Shown here: piece by piece, positions 42,280 through 51,084 of the stretch
Numbering within the stretch: position 1 is the first letter of the stretch
Layout of the letters: every line of letters starts with the position of its first letter
NCBI GenBank assembly: GCA_003151275.1
Contig: PLXC01000035.1
Location: 62,001-126,000 of the forward strand
From: Candidatus Melainabacteria bacterium
GTDB taxonomy: Bacteria; Cyanobacteriota; Vampirovibrionia; Obscuribacterales; Obscuribacteraceae
Length of the DNA: 64,000 nucleotides
Direction of reading: 5' to 3'
The notes under the pieces: generated by a model
The model's database searches: none
Seen by the model: the letters and a program-made list of their open reading frames with translations, nothing else
Told to the model about the DNA's origin: nothing
Translations under genes and position numbers: made by a program

Positions 42280-44601
42280 ATGTCCACCTCCCAAGATGAT
42301 GACGTCACAATCATCTCCAGGACCACCGCCGGAGAGCAGAGTTTTGCCCGCCTGCAAACGCGCAGCTGTCCAAAATGCGGTCTCGTAGTAACCGACAAGA
42401 CGATGGTCTGTCCCGTAGACGGTACCGCAATTTTTGAAGCGCCCGGAAAAATCCTTGCTGACTCGTACGATTTCATGTCAGTGACTGGTTGGGGCGGCAT
42501 GAGCGTCATTTACAAAGCGCGCCAACGCGGAACAGGGCTGGTTGTGGCAATCAAGATGTTGCACTCACTTCTGATGACAGATCAATCGCTGCGGCGCTTT
42601 CAGCAAGAAGCGAAGGCGATCATGAGCCTGCGCCATCCAAACATCATAACCGTGCACGACTTTGGTGTTTCCGAGCATGGGCAACCATACATGGTGATGG
42701 ATTTCATCGAGGGCAAAACACTTGCCGATGTAATCAAAGACAAGGGGACATTGTCGCTTGAAGAAAGTCTGCACCGGTTCATTCAGCTTACCGACGCCCT
42801 CGACCATGCGCATCAAGTCGGAGTACTGCACAGAGATCTAAAACCAAGCAACATCATGATTTCGAATAAAGATGGAAATTTCGAAGATGCGCGTATTGTA
42901 GATTTCGGAATAGCAAAGCTGTTAGACAAAGAAGGCGACAGCGATGATGGACACTTGACGCAGACTGGAGAGTTGTTCGGAAGCCCGCTCTACATGAGCC
43001 CTGAGCAGTGCCGCGGCAGTCAGGTTGATGCGCGCACGGATATTTACTCGATGGGTTGCGTTATGTACGAAACGTTGACGGGGCAACCACCTTTCAAGGG
43101 TGCCACCATAGTTGACACGCTTATGTTACAAATGAGCGCACCCGCGAAGTCGCTGGCCGAAGCTTGTCCTGAGCGGCGATTCCCGCACCAATTAGAAAAT
43201 GTAATTGCTAAAGCGCTCCAGAAAGATCCTAGTGATCGATATCCGACAATGAAACACATGGAATTGGCTTTGATGGAAATCCAGCCAAATCAAAAGCTCT
43301 CTGGTGCGCCAATTTGGCGGAATAGGCAGAAGAAGCTGGCGACGATACCAGTTTTTGTATATTGCACTGGTGTAGCATTCTTGATGCTGACGATCGGCGC
43401 AGCATTATGGTGGAAGTGGACTTATGCGCCTCCTGTATGGAATTCAAACTCGACGAAAAATGAGGTGCTGAAACCGTCATTGACTGGGGACAATAATTCC
43501 GTTGCAAATATCACAGATTCTGGACGAGTCAAAATCGCTGACAGTATCGTAACTTTGCTCACAGCGCCCCGAGGAAAAATCACTGCGGCGACGTTGCAAA
43601 AATGCCTTAATACAGATTTAGGGCTTACAGAGCTGAATCTGAAGGACGCACATATCGGAGACACGGGAACCGAATATTTCACAAACCAACGATCCTTAAA
43701 ATCGCTCTTGCTGGACGAGACAAATGTTGGTGACCTCACTTTGTCCCGTCTAACGTCGCTGCCCAACATGGAAAAGCTCAGCCTGCGCGAAACGAAAATT
43801 ACTGACCGCGGACTCGGCTTTTTGCTGAATCTACAAAACATGACCGCCATCTACTTAAGCGAAACCCAGGTCACGGACCAAGGCATGCACCGGATTGCCC
43901 AATTTTCCAAGTTGAAAGAACTATCGGCAAGTTCGACCGGCATAACCGACGCTGGCTTAGAAAGTTTGCGTCGTCTCTCATTGACTAAACTGCATGCATC
44001 TGACACCAAAATCGGTGACTTAGGCGCAGCTTCGCTTTCGGATATGGTCTCACTTGAGGAACTGCATTTGCGCCATACCAAAGTCGGTGACAAAGGTATC
44101 GCACAACTAAAAAAATTGCAAAACCTTAAAGAACTGAATGTGGCAGAGACATCTGTCACGGATAAAGGCATGCAGTACCTTTCGCAATTCCCCAATCTAA
44201 ACAGCTTCTGCATTGCTGAAAATCCAATCACCGACGCAGGCACCACAGTCTTTCAGAAAATGCTCAAACTCGAACGGTTAGACTTAGAGTCGACTAAGAT
44301 CACTGACAAAACCATCTTAAACTTAGTCGAACTACCGCATCTGAAAGAATTGAATGTGAAGGACGACAACATTGGTGACGCGGGATTAGTGGCACTGAGC
44401 CATATGCCGCACCTGGCCGTCCTCAATCTGGCGGGCACCAATGTAACGGATAAAGGCTTGAAAAAGTTTCAGAGCGGTAAGGCGCTTACAACGCTGATCT
44501 TGACTGACTGCGACGAACTTTCGTTATCGGCAATTAGAGAGTTCAAGAAACAAACGCCGAACCTTTCCGTTTATGTCATGTCGGATGCAAGGACTTACTA
44601 A
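42280..44601 (+). CDS. transmembrane Ser/Thr protein kinase with zinc ribbon and LRR sensor
   Basis: Residues about 30-50 are a zinc ribbon (CPKCGLVV and MVCPVDG). The Hanks-type kinase domain (about 60-330) has WGGMSVIYKA, catalytic Lys92 in AIKML, HRDLKPSN with Asp186, DFGIAKL at 208 and SPLYMSPEQ. A membrane helix lies at about 357-381 (FVYCTGVAFLMLTIGAALWW). The outer part (about 430-765) is a run of leucine-rich repeats of the LxxTxITDxG type, like the exported LRR protein at 22968. It would phosphorylate Ser/Thr of cytoplasmic proteins in response to an outside ligand. LRR sensors are unusual; PASTA or WD40/TPR are commoner in bacteria. Confidence 0.9.
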   Translation: MSTSQDDDVTIISRTTAGEQSFARLQTRSCPKCGLVVTDKTMVCPVDGTAIFEAPGKILADSYDFMSVTGWGGMSVIYKARQRGTGLVVAIKMLHSLLMTDQSLRRFQQEAKAIMSLRHPNIITVHDFGVSEHGQPYMVMDFIEGKTLADVIKDKGTLSLEESLHRFIQLTDALDHAHQVGVLHRDLKPSNIMISNKDGNFEDARIVDFGIAKLLDKEGDSDDGHLTQTGELFGSPLYMSPEQCRGSQVDARTDIYSMGCVMYETLTGQPPFKGATIVDTLMLQMSAPAKSLAEACPERRFPHQLENVIAKALQKDPSDRYPTMKHMELALMEIQPNQKLSGAPIWRNRQKKLATIPVFVYCTGVAFLMLTIGAALWWKWTYAPPVWNSNSTKNEVLKPSLTGDNNSVANITDSGRVKIADSIVTLLTAPRGKITAATLQKCLNTDLGLTELNLKDAHIGDTGTEYFTNQRSLKSLLLDETNVGDLTLSRLTSLPNMEKLSLRETKITDRGLGFLLNLQNMTAIYLSETQVTDQGMHRIAQFSKLKELSASSTGITDAGLESLRRLSLTKLHASDTKIGDLGAASLSDMVSLEELHLRHTKVGDKGIAQLKKLQNLKELNVAETSVTDKGMQYLSQFPNLNSFCIAENPITDAGTTVFQKMLKLERLDLESTKITDKTILNLVELPHLKELNVKDDNIGDAGLVALSHMPHLAVLNLAGTNVTDKGLKKFQSGKALTTLILTDCDELSLSAIREFKKQTPNLSVYVMSDARTY

Positions 44602-44639
44602 TTTCGGACGGTCGGTGCTTCAGATCGCTAACTATCCAT

Positions 44640-45815
44640 CTAATGATTTTCCAAATAGACAAGTAGCACATTTGCTTGATCACGAAGAACCTGTGTTTGT
44701 CCTGATGCGCGAAGATTTCTCAACTCAGCTATTGCTTTGCTCCTCACTTCGCTTAAGACATACTTCACGCGCTCCTCGTATTTCATATGATCAACGCTCC
44801 GACAATCCGCCGGCACGTCAGCTAAGCACTTATGCAACGCAGCCATCCACAACGATGTTCTAAGTGGCGCCTTCTCACATGCCTCCAGAAAATCATCAGC
44901 ACTTGTGCCAAGCAATTTCTCTCCCAAGACTGCCCACTGTTCACTGTCGCCCCGCGCCGCATAAGGACGTGGATTCCATTGCGATTCGAGCTGAACGGCA
45001 TCGTGAAACTGCTGTCTTACAGGATCATCCCAAAATTTGTAGCGCAATTCATGACTCCATTCATGCATGACGTCGCGGCGAAGATAGCTAGTCAAATTCG
45101 TCTTGTAAAAAAACAAGACGCCTTCAGTCATCGCTGTTGCCGAAACAAATCCTTTTGGATAGTAAATTTGAGTCACCCAATCGTCTTCGGGATTAGCTTT
45201 ATCAGAGATAAAAATGCGTTTGAAGTATCGTGGGTCTGGCATCTGTTCGATCAATTGAGGGATGTCTTGGGCCGTGACGCGATTATGCAAATTATCCAGC
45301 GGACGCGCCACCGCCTCGTCAGCACTATGCGCGACCGCAGACTCTCCATCACCCTGCTGAACCGCCGACTTTCCTTTACTCCTCTCTAATCGTTTTGCGC
45401 ATTCCTCAGTCAAAACAATGTGAACATCCGGTAAATCCGCCATTCCGTAGGTCCACACTGTAGTAGGAATTTTTGACAGACCGCGAGTTTGATAATCCTT
45501 ATAGTCTTCAAATGGACCGACATTCTGGCTGCGTTCCACAAGTTTTTCTGTAGAAACCTTAAAATCGATTAGCCGGTCAGGTTGCGGTTTGAAGGGAATA
45601 TTCTGAATCTCAAAGATGGACCTCGCCATCGCGGGTTTTAAATCTTCAACCGTGCTTGCGAATGTCTTTAGATCGCCACCATTGGTAGTGGCGGATACTC
45701 CTGACTGGGCGATTGTTGAACTTGGTTTTATTGATTTAAAATTGTTTGCTTCACTGCCATAACAGCTGAAACTTAACGAGACAAAGATAGCTATATATAA
45801 AAGAACTTTAGTCAT
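44640..45815 (-). CDS. secreted HExxH metallopeptidase-like protein
   Basis: A signal peptide (LLYIAIFVSLSFSCYG, with a Cys that could allow lipidation) precedes about 370 residues. The motif VMHEWSHELRYKFWDD, with HEWSH at 251-255, fits a zinc metallopeptidase active site; a third ligand is not certain (Glu in DAVQLESQWNP or Asp in EQWAVLGEKL are candidates). Before it lies a region with ALDEAVARPLDN-like helices. No named family is recognised. It is divergent from the ATP-grasp gene of the three-gene peptide cluster, sharing a promoter region of about 150 bases. A link to that cluster is possible but only positional. Confidence 0.66.
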   Translation of the reverse strand: MTKVLLYIAIFVSLSFSCYGSEANNFKSIKPSSTIAQSGVSATTNGGDLKTFASTVEDLKPAMARSIFEIQNIPFKPQPDRLIDFKVSTEKLVERSQNVGPFEDYKDYQTRGLSKIPTTVWTYGMADLPDVHIVLTEECAKRLERSKGKSAVQQGDGESAVAHSADEAVARPLDNLHNRVTAQDIPQLIEQMPDPRYFKRIFISDKANPEDDWVTQIYYPKGFVSATAMTEGVLFFYKTNLTSYLRRDVMHEWSHELRYKFWDDPVRQQFHDAVQLESQWNPRPYAARGDSEQWAVLGEKLLGTSADDFLEACEKAPLRTSLWMAALHKCLADVPADCRSVDHMKYEERVKYVLSEVRSKAIAELRNLRASGQTQVLRDQANVLLVYLENH

Positions 45816-45966
45816 TGGTTCAGTGTACAGCCTGGCTAACGGATGCCAAAGGGCAAAAATCGGTTATAGAACGATAAGAACCCTTGCAAGCTCAGCCAAT
45901 CCCAGTATTATGGGAAGTAAGGCTGGGCAAAGCCATGGGAAATCTTACAGGGGAATTGCTGGCGGC

Positions 45967-47403
45967 ATGTTCAACCAGTATCAATTGAACGGCATCTTCG
46001 ATGAAATGTTCGAAGCCAAAGATGTGCCGAGAGCTCACTATGAGTCAGTGTTTGGACAGCTCGCCGAGCTAAGCAGCTCAGCATTTCAGCGTCGTCGTCG
46101 CATGGCTGATCTCTCTTTCCGCAACCAGGGCATTACTTTCACTGTTTACAACGACGATACCGGCGTTGAGAGAATTTTTCCATTTGACCTTGTGCCACGC
46201 ATAGTGCCTGCTTCCGAATGGCAAATTATTGAGCGCGGATTGGAGCAACGCATAACTGCTCTCAATATGTTCTGCCATGACGTTTATCACGACCAACGCA
46301 TTTTGCGGGAGGGCATCGTGCCGCCTGAGCTCATTTATTCTGCTCAGATGTTCAGGCGTGAAATGGTTCACGTAAATGTGCCAAATGACGTCTATATTCA
46401 CGTTTGCGGCACCGACTTGATCCGCGATAAACAAGGCAACTATCTTGTACTCGAAGACAACGGCCGCACACCAAGCGGCGTTAGCTACGTCCTCGAAAAT
46501 CGCGCCATTATGAAACGAGTGTTTCCAGCTTTATTTGCCAGCTACCGCGTCAGATCAATCGAAGACTATCCGTATAATTTGCTCACATGCCTGAAAGAGC
46601 TGGCACAGTTCCGCGTTGACGACCCAACAATCGTCGTGCTCACACCAGGTATTTTCAATTCCGCATACTATGAACACAGTTTCCTTGCCAGACAAATGGG
46701 CGTGGAACTTGTCGAGGGCAAAGACCTCATCGTCGACAACAATTTCGTCTACATGCGCACCACAGCTGGATTGCGCCGGGTGGACGTAATTTATCGCAGA
46801 CTCGATGATGACTTCCTTGATCCACTATGTTTCAGAGGCGACAGTATTTTAGGCGTTCCTGGCCTGATGACGGTCTATCGATGCGGTAACGTGGCACTGG
46901 CGAATGCTGTTGGCACGGGAGTTTGCGATGACAAAGCTGTCTATCCGTATGTGCCGGCGATGATCAAATTCTATTTATCGCAAGACCCGATTTTGAACAA
47001 TGTGCAGACATACAACTGCCAAGACAAAGATGACTGCGCATTCGTCCTTGAGCACCTGAACGAGCTCGTCGTCAAAAACACGAATGGTTCTGGTGGTTAC
47101 GGAATGTTGATGGGGCATGTGTCTACGAAAGAAGAGCGCGCTGAATTCGCCGTCAAAATCAAAGCCGACCCGCGCAATTTTATTGCTCAACCAATCGTGG
47201 AATTGAGTCAGCATCCAAGTCTCGTCGCGGACCATTTTGAGGGGCGACGAATAGACTTGCGACCGTACATTCTTTACGGCAAGAGGCCTGTTGTCATGCA
47301 AGGGGGATTGACCCGTGTAGCATTAGAAGAGGGCAGTTTGGTGGTAAATAGTTCTCAAGGCGGCGGCAGTAAAGATACTTGGGTTGTGGAGGACGTGCGC
47401 TGA
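45967..47403 (+). CDS. circularly permuted ATP-grasp protein (DUF404/407 type)
   Basis: The protein follows the family order: FDEMFEAKDVPRAHYESVFG, RRRRMADLSFRNQGITFTVY, RIFPFDLVPRIVPASEW, MFCHDVYHDQRILREG, YLVLEDNGRTPSGVSYVLEN, ELVVKNTNGSGGYGMLMG, and the C-terminal RPYILYGKRPVVMQGGLTRV. The family is an ATP-dependent ligase predicted to join amino acids or peptides. I chose the ATG at 45967 (478 aa) because family members begin at FDEMF; the frame extends to 45823. It is followed, overlapping, by an alpha-E protein and then a transglutaminase-like protein, a conserved trio predicted to make and handle a small peptide. Confidence 0.86.
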   Translation: MFNQYQLNGIFDEMFEAKDVPRAHYESVFGQLAELSSSAFQRRRRMADLSFRNQGITFTVYNDDTGVERIFPFDLVPRIVPASEWQIIERGLEQRITALNMFCHDVYHDQRILREGIVPPELIYSAQMFRREMVHVNVPNDVYIHVCGTDLIRDKQGNYLVLEDNGRTPSGVSYVLENRAIMKRVFPALFASYRVRSIEDYPYNLLTCLKELAQFRVDDPTIVVLTPGIFNSAYYEHSFLARQMGVELVEGKDLIVDNNFVYMRTTAGLRRVDVIYRRLDDDFLDPLCFRGDSILGVPGLMTVYRCGNVALANAVGTGVCDDKAVYPYVPAMIKFYLSQDPILNNVQTYNCQDKDDCAFVLEHLNELVVKNTNGSGGYGMLMGHVSTKEERAEFAVKIKADPRNFIAQPIVELSQHPSLVADHFEGRRIDLRPYILYGKRPVVMQGGLTRVALEEGSLVVNSSQGGGSKDTWVVEDVR

Positions 47404-48506
47404 CTACTCAATCTGAAATTGAAAGCGAAGAAGAAAAGCAGCCACCGCAGCCAGCCGCAGTCGGCCGGGCGAGTAAGCGGGTAGGCGAGCGTATCGTACA
47501 GAGTTCGCTTGTGCAGCCGGCCGCTGGACGCAGCAGACCAATGCTATCGCGCGTCGCTGAAGCAATGTATTGGATGAGCCGATACGTTGAGCGCGCTGAA
47601 CACATCGCTCGCATCGTGCTCGTAAATTCTCACATGCTCATCGATCTTGGTGAACTTGCTCAAGATATGCAAGAGAAACAGTGGTTGGGCGTGTTGCGAA
47701 TCTTGCGTTTAGATCAGCGTGCCGAAGTGCAGGAAACCCTGCTGGCAGGCAAGCCTTTGATCGGTCAACATGTCTCCAGCTTTATGGCGAGCGAGAGTAA
47801 TCGTAGCCTCATATCCGCACTAACCAAGGCGCGTGAAAACGCTCGCAGTATTCGTGAAAACATATCAACAGAAATGTGGGAAACACTGAACACACTCTAC
47901 TGGTCGTTGCTCGGTGATGACGTAAAACAGCGATTTGAAGAATGTCCGGAAGAGGTCTTCCACTCAGTGATAATGGGCTCCTTGTTATTTCAAGGCGTCT
48001 CAGATCAAACGCTACCTCATTCCCAAAGTTGGCAATTTATTCAGTTGGCAAAGTATCTCGAACGCGCTGATATGATCTGCCGCATTGTTGATACCAACTT
48101 TGACATTCTCCAATCGTCCGGGGATTTTTGCGAAACTCCATTGCGAAACATACAGTGGATGGGGGTTCTGAGAAGTTGCTGTTCAATCGAGGCGTACCGA
48201 CGCAAGTATCTGGGAGACTTAGACCCGATAAATCTTGCGGCATTTTTATTGCTTGACGCAGAGTCACCGAGAAACGTTCGCTACTCAATCAAGGCTGCCC
48301 AAGAAGCAATCGCCGGTATCGCTTCTGCTGTTCACCCACAAGAAATTGACGCAGCAGAGCGTATCTTAGGACGCCTTTGCGCGCGACTAGAATATGCAGA
48401 GATGAGTGAACTTTCCGGAGCGTCTCTAAAAACTTTTCTCAGCAAAATTCAAACCAGCATTTCTGAGGCGTCAAGCGCAATTGAGAATGCTTACTTTCTT
48501 CATTAG
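47379..48506 (+). CDS. alpha-E domain protein (DUF403)
   Basis: From residue 55 the protein is the all-helical alpha-E domain: MLSRVAEAMYWMSRYVERAE, then IARIVLVNSHMLID, SLISALTKARENARSIREN and SWQFIQLAKYLERADMICRI. The frame overlaps the ATP-grasp gene and carries a hydrophilic Glu/Gln/Pro-rich extension before MLSRV. The true start is unclear: TTG at 47379 is the longest, a CTG at 47400 lies after GGAGGA, and ATG at 47541 gives the family length. It always travels with the circularly permuted ATP-grasp and is thought to be its partner. Confidence 0.84.
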   Translation: MGCGGRALTTQSEIESEEEKQPPQPAAVGRASKRVGERIVQSSLVQPAAGRSRPMLSRVAEAMYWMSRYVERAEHIARIVLVNSHMLIDLGELAQDMQEKQWLGVLRILRLDQRAEVQETLLAGKPLIGQHVSSFMASESNRSLISALTKARENARSIRENISTEMWETLNTLYWSLLGDDVKQRFEECPEEVFHSVIMGSLLFQGVSDQTLPHSQSWQFIQLAKYLERADMICRIVDTNFDILQSSGDFCETPLRNIQWMGVLRSCCSIEAYRRKYLGDLDPINLAAFLLLDAESPRNVRYSIKAAQEAIAGIASAVHPQEIDAAERILGRLCARLEYAEMSELSGASLKTFLSKIQTSISEASSAIENAYFLH

Positions 48507-48643
48507 TGCTCACTTAAACCACCCAGTTCAAGGTCCTGTTCACCTCCTACTCCTCAACAGCCATTTTGTTCAACTCTCTACAATTAGGCTATCAAGCCAC
48601 TTTCAACTAAGCCCCTAGCCAACTCTCCCACGAACAAATCATC

Positions 48644-49630
48644 ATGCTTCTATCAATAACTCACACAACAGACTTGCATTATTCCGATTACATCAACGAA
48701 TCGGTCATGGAACTTCGCATGGCACCACTGCAAGAGCAGTTCCAACATCGCCTTTCATTTGGACTCGACATTGGTCCTGCAACCACTGTGAAAAGCTACT
48801 TCGATTGGCTGGGCAACACAATTCATGCATTTTCGATAAATGCGATGCACAACCAGATCCAGATCATTGCCACGAGCATCGTGCAAACTGATCCACGTCA
48901 TAATCGATTGGAACACTTTCCTGACATTTGGATTCGTGACGCAAATTTTGACTATACCTTGTGCGACTTTCTTCTTTTCGGTGGAAAAATAGTTGACTCC
49001 CCTCAACTGAGAGGTCTCGCTGCCTCGGCTATTCCGCAATCAAACGGACGGAATTCTCAAGTCAAATTAGGCACCCTTGTTACGTCCCTCTTGAGACTAA
49101 TTGACGAAAAATTCGTCTATCAAAAAAGCGTTACGGATGCCTCAAGCTCAATCACCGAAATCTTGGAACATGGACGAGGCGTTTGCCAGGACTTCACACA
49201 TTTGATGATCGGCATGGCCCGCGCTTTAAACATCCCAGCCCGCTATGTGAGCGGCTATCTGCATCCAGACAGACAACGATTGCGCGGTTACACACAAACG
49301 CACGCTTGGGTGGAAATCTTTTTTCCATCAATGGGTTGGGTTGGAGTAGACCCAACTAACAATTGCATCGCTGGCGAAAATTTCGTCAAAGTTGCAATCG
49401 GCAGACATTATCAAGACGTGCCACCAAACAAAGGTGTCTACAAAGGCAAAGGCGAAGAAAATATGGAAGTCGCCGTCCATTCCGAAGAGTTGCTCTCCAT
49501 CCCGCTTGAACTCGCAGCCGAAAGAACTGGAGCGCTGAACTTGCCATGTTACGCCGGCACCAGACTCGACACCAAAGAGCAACAAGCCGAGCAAGAGCAA
49601 CAAGAACAACAAGAGCAACAGCAACAGTAG
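48644..49630 (+). CDS. transglutaminase-like protein of the ATP-grasp/alpha-E cluster
   Basis: The N-terminal bacterial transglutaminase-associated domain (ITHTTDLHYSDYINESVMEL, then RMAPLQEQFQHRL) precedes the catalytic domain. This has Cys in GRGVCQDFTHLMIGMARALN, His in GYTQTHAWVEIFF and Asp in WVGVDPTNN, a complete papain-like triad. Such proteins are probably peptidases or amidases rather than cross-linkers. The C-terminus ends in an odd Glu/Gln run (EQEQQEQQEQQQQ). It completes the trio with the two genes upstream, 137 bases away. The cluster may produce and cut a small peptide; no genetics are implied by sequence. Confidence 0.87.
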   Translation: MLLSITHTTDLHYSDYINESVMELRMAPLQEQFQHRLSFGLDIGPATTVKSYFDWLGNTIHAFSINAMHNQIQIIATSIVQTDPRHNRLEHFPDIWIRDANFDYTLCDFLLFGGKIVDSPQLRGLAASAIPQSNGRNSQVKLGTLVTSLLRLIDEKFVYQKSVTDASSSITEILEHGRGVCQDFTHLMIGMARALNIPARYVSGYLHPDRQRLRGYTQTHAWVEIFFPSMGWVGVDPTNNCIAGENFVKVAIGRHYQDVPPNKGVYKGKGEENMEVAVHSEELLSIPLELAAERTGALNLPCYAGTRLDTKEQQAEQEQQEQQEQQQQ

Positions 49631-49877
49631 TAACAAACGCAATACAGCGGCAACTTGAGCCAATCGCAATGCAAATGCGATCAATGTTAACATCGCCCTA
49701 TATGACTCCAACACATAGTCCCAATGAATCTGTTTACAAGTACTGTTGCTGTAAGACTAGGGATTCGGCTCTGTTTAAGTAAACATACTTGCAGGTTGAC
49801 ATGAAATCTACCCTTCACACAGTATAATTTCCAGGCTCCGCTTGTTTGCAAACTTATATTTGGCGGCACCGGATACG

Positions 49878-50051
49878 GTGAATAGCGAGCATGAACACGC
49901 CAATCGCACTCGTTTTCGTCAAACCGACAATGCTTTGCAAAACTTGCTTGACCCAGCTCCGGTTGAGAGTCCGTTTGCGCGACTTACACTTGTTTCACAA
50001 GCCCAGCAGGGAAAAATCACGTATAAAATTACGGGGAAACGCCAAAAATAA
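49878..50051 (+). CDS. possible small protein, 57 aa
   Basis: A GTG at 49878 opens a frame with sensible composition (NALQNLLDPAPVESPFARLT, then a basic tail). No ribosome site stands out and the start could be the upstream TTG at 49842. No family is recognised. The rest of the stretch 49631-50150 shows a TTGACA at 49796 and a TATAAT at 49823, but 21 bases apart, so I do not call it a promoter. Confidence 0.33.
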   Translation: MNSEHEHANRTRFRQTDNALQNLLDPAPVESPFARLTLVSQAQQGKITYKITGKRQK

Positions 50052-50150
50052 TTGGCGTCATTAGTGATTTCACTATCCTCGCCAGCTCAAATATTCAATC
50101 CAGTATTCACTCAATTTTGTTTCGTCGGTTAAAATCTACGAACTGCGACG

Positions 50151-51014
50151 GTGTTTAACATCGACGAAGTAATTAGGCGATACGAACGAGCCGGTGACCT
50201 GGCCAAGGCAGGAAAGACCGAGGAAGCCATAGCCGAATACAAGGCTGAACTTTCAACTTTGGAGAAGTCGAGTTCCCCGGATCGCGCATCACGGATAGGC
50301 TATTTCGCGACTAAATTGGCTTACTTGCTTTACAATGTCGGACGCTATAACGAGGCTCGCACTTACTTTGAAATGATGGGACAAGAGATGCCCAAACCAC
50401 CGGTAGTCGCTCAAACGCTGACCAAAGCGGTAAAGGCGGCGAAGAAGGTGGGGCTGCTAGGCGAACTCTCGAAACAGGAGATGGAAGCAATTCTCGATGA
50501 TATAGGCATGGATGCCGAATCTGCCGAGGAAGAACTTGGGTTAATTGAGATTCTGCAAAGCTACTATGCTTCAGAAACAACAGCACTCTCTCCACGTGCC
50601 GTTAAAGATGGATTTTTGCATCATGATTGGCGCTATGGTCAAGAAACAGACGACGTAATCGCCGAAATATGTCAGCTGATTGGTAGTCCGATCTACCGTC
50701 AGATTTCCTACACCACCAAAGCTCACACCGATTGTGTGGGCGAGATAACAACTCTCAATCTTGAATCGGACAGTAACAAGCCCGTCTCATTTACTGTCGA
50801 CAACGGACTAGAAGACATTATCGCTTTCATGAATGTTGCGTTAGAAAAACGTGGTGACAAAAGACGGTTCGTTTCTATTGATACGCAAGCTGACTGGTTT
50901 GCATATTATTTGCTTGAACCAGCTGCTTACAAAGAACTCTTTATTGGAAAGTATCCAGCTCTCCCGGAAGACAATATTCCAGGAGTAGACGGCAAAAAGT
51001 GGGCCGGTATCTAA
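50151..51014 (+). CDS. protein with N-terminal TPR-like helices, unknown
   Basis: Starts with GTG. Residues 1-80 are helical with TPR-like spacing (YERAGDLAKAGKTEEAIAEY and LAYLLYNVGRYNEARTYFEM). The C-terminal half is an alpha/beta domain (GLEDIIAFMNVALEKRGDKR, then FVSIDTQADWFAYYLLEP) without a known active site. It is predicted cytoplasmic. No family is recognised. It lies 71 bases before the large exported TPR protein and may form an operon with it. Confidence 0.62.
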   Translation: MFNIDEVIRRYERAGDLAKAGKTEEAIAEYKAELSTLEKSSSPDRASRIGYFATKLAYLLYNVGRYNEARTYFEMMGQEMPKPPVVAQTLTKAVKAAKKVGLLGELSKQEMEAILDDIGMDAESAEEELGLIEILQSYYASETTALSPRAVKDGFLHHDWRYGQETDDVIAEICQLIGSPIYRQISYTTKAHTDCVGEITTLNLESDSNKPVSFTVDNGLEDIIAFMNVALEKRGDKRRFVSIDTQADWFAYYLLEPAAYKELFIGKYPALPEDNIPGVDGKKWAGI

Positions 51015-51084
51015 CCGCCAACCTGAGGCGTTAGACTCTAAATGATAAGGGTGATCGTTCGGCTAACTTAAATAAGAGGTATCA

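Noticed and set aside
49796..49828. TTGACA and TATAAT hexamers
   Set aside because: They are 21 bases apart, too far for a standard sigma-70 promoter, and no convincing gene starts directly after.
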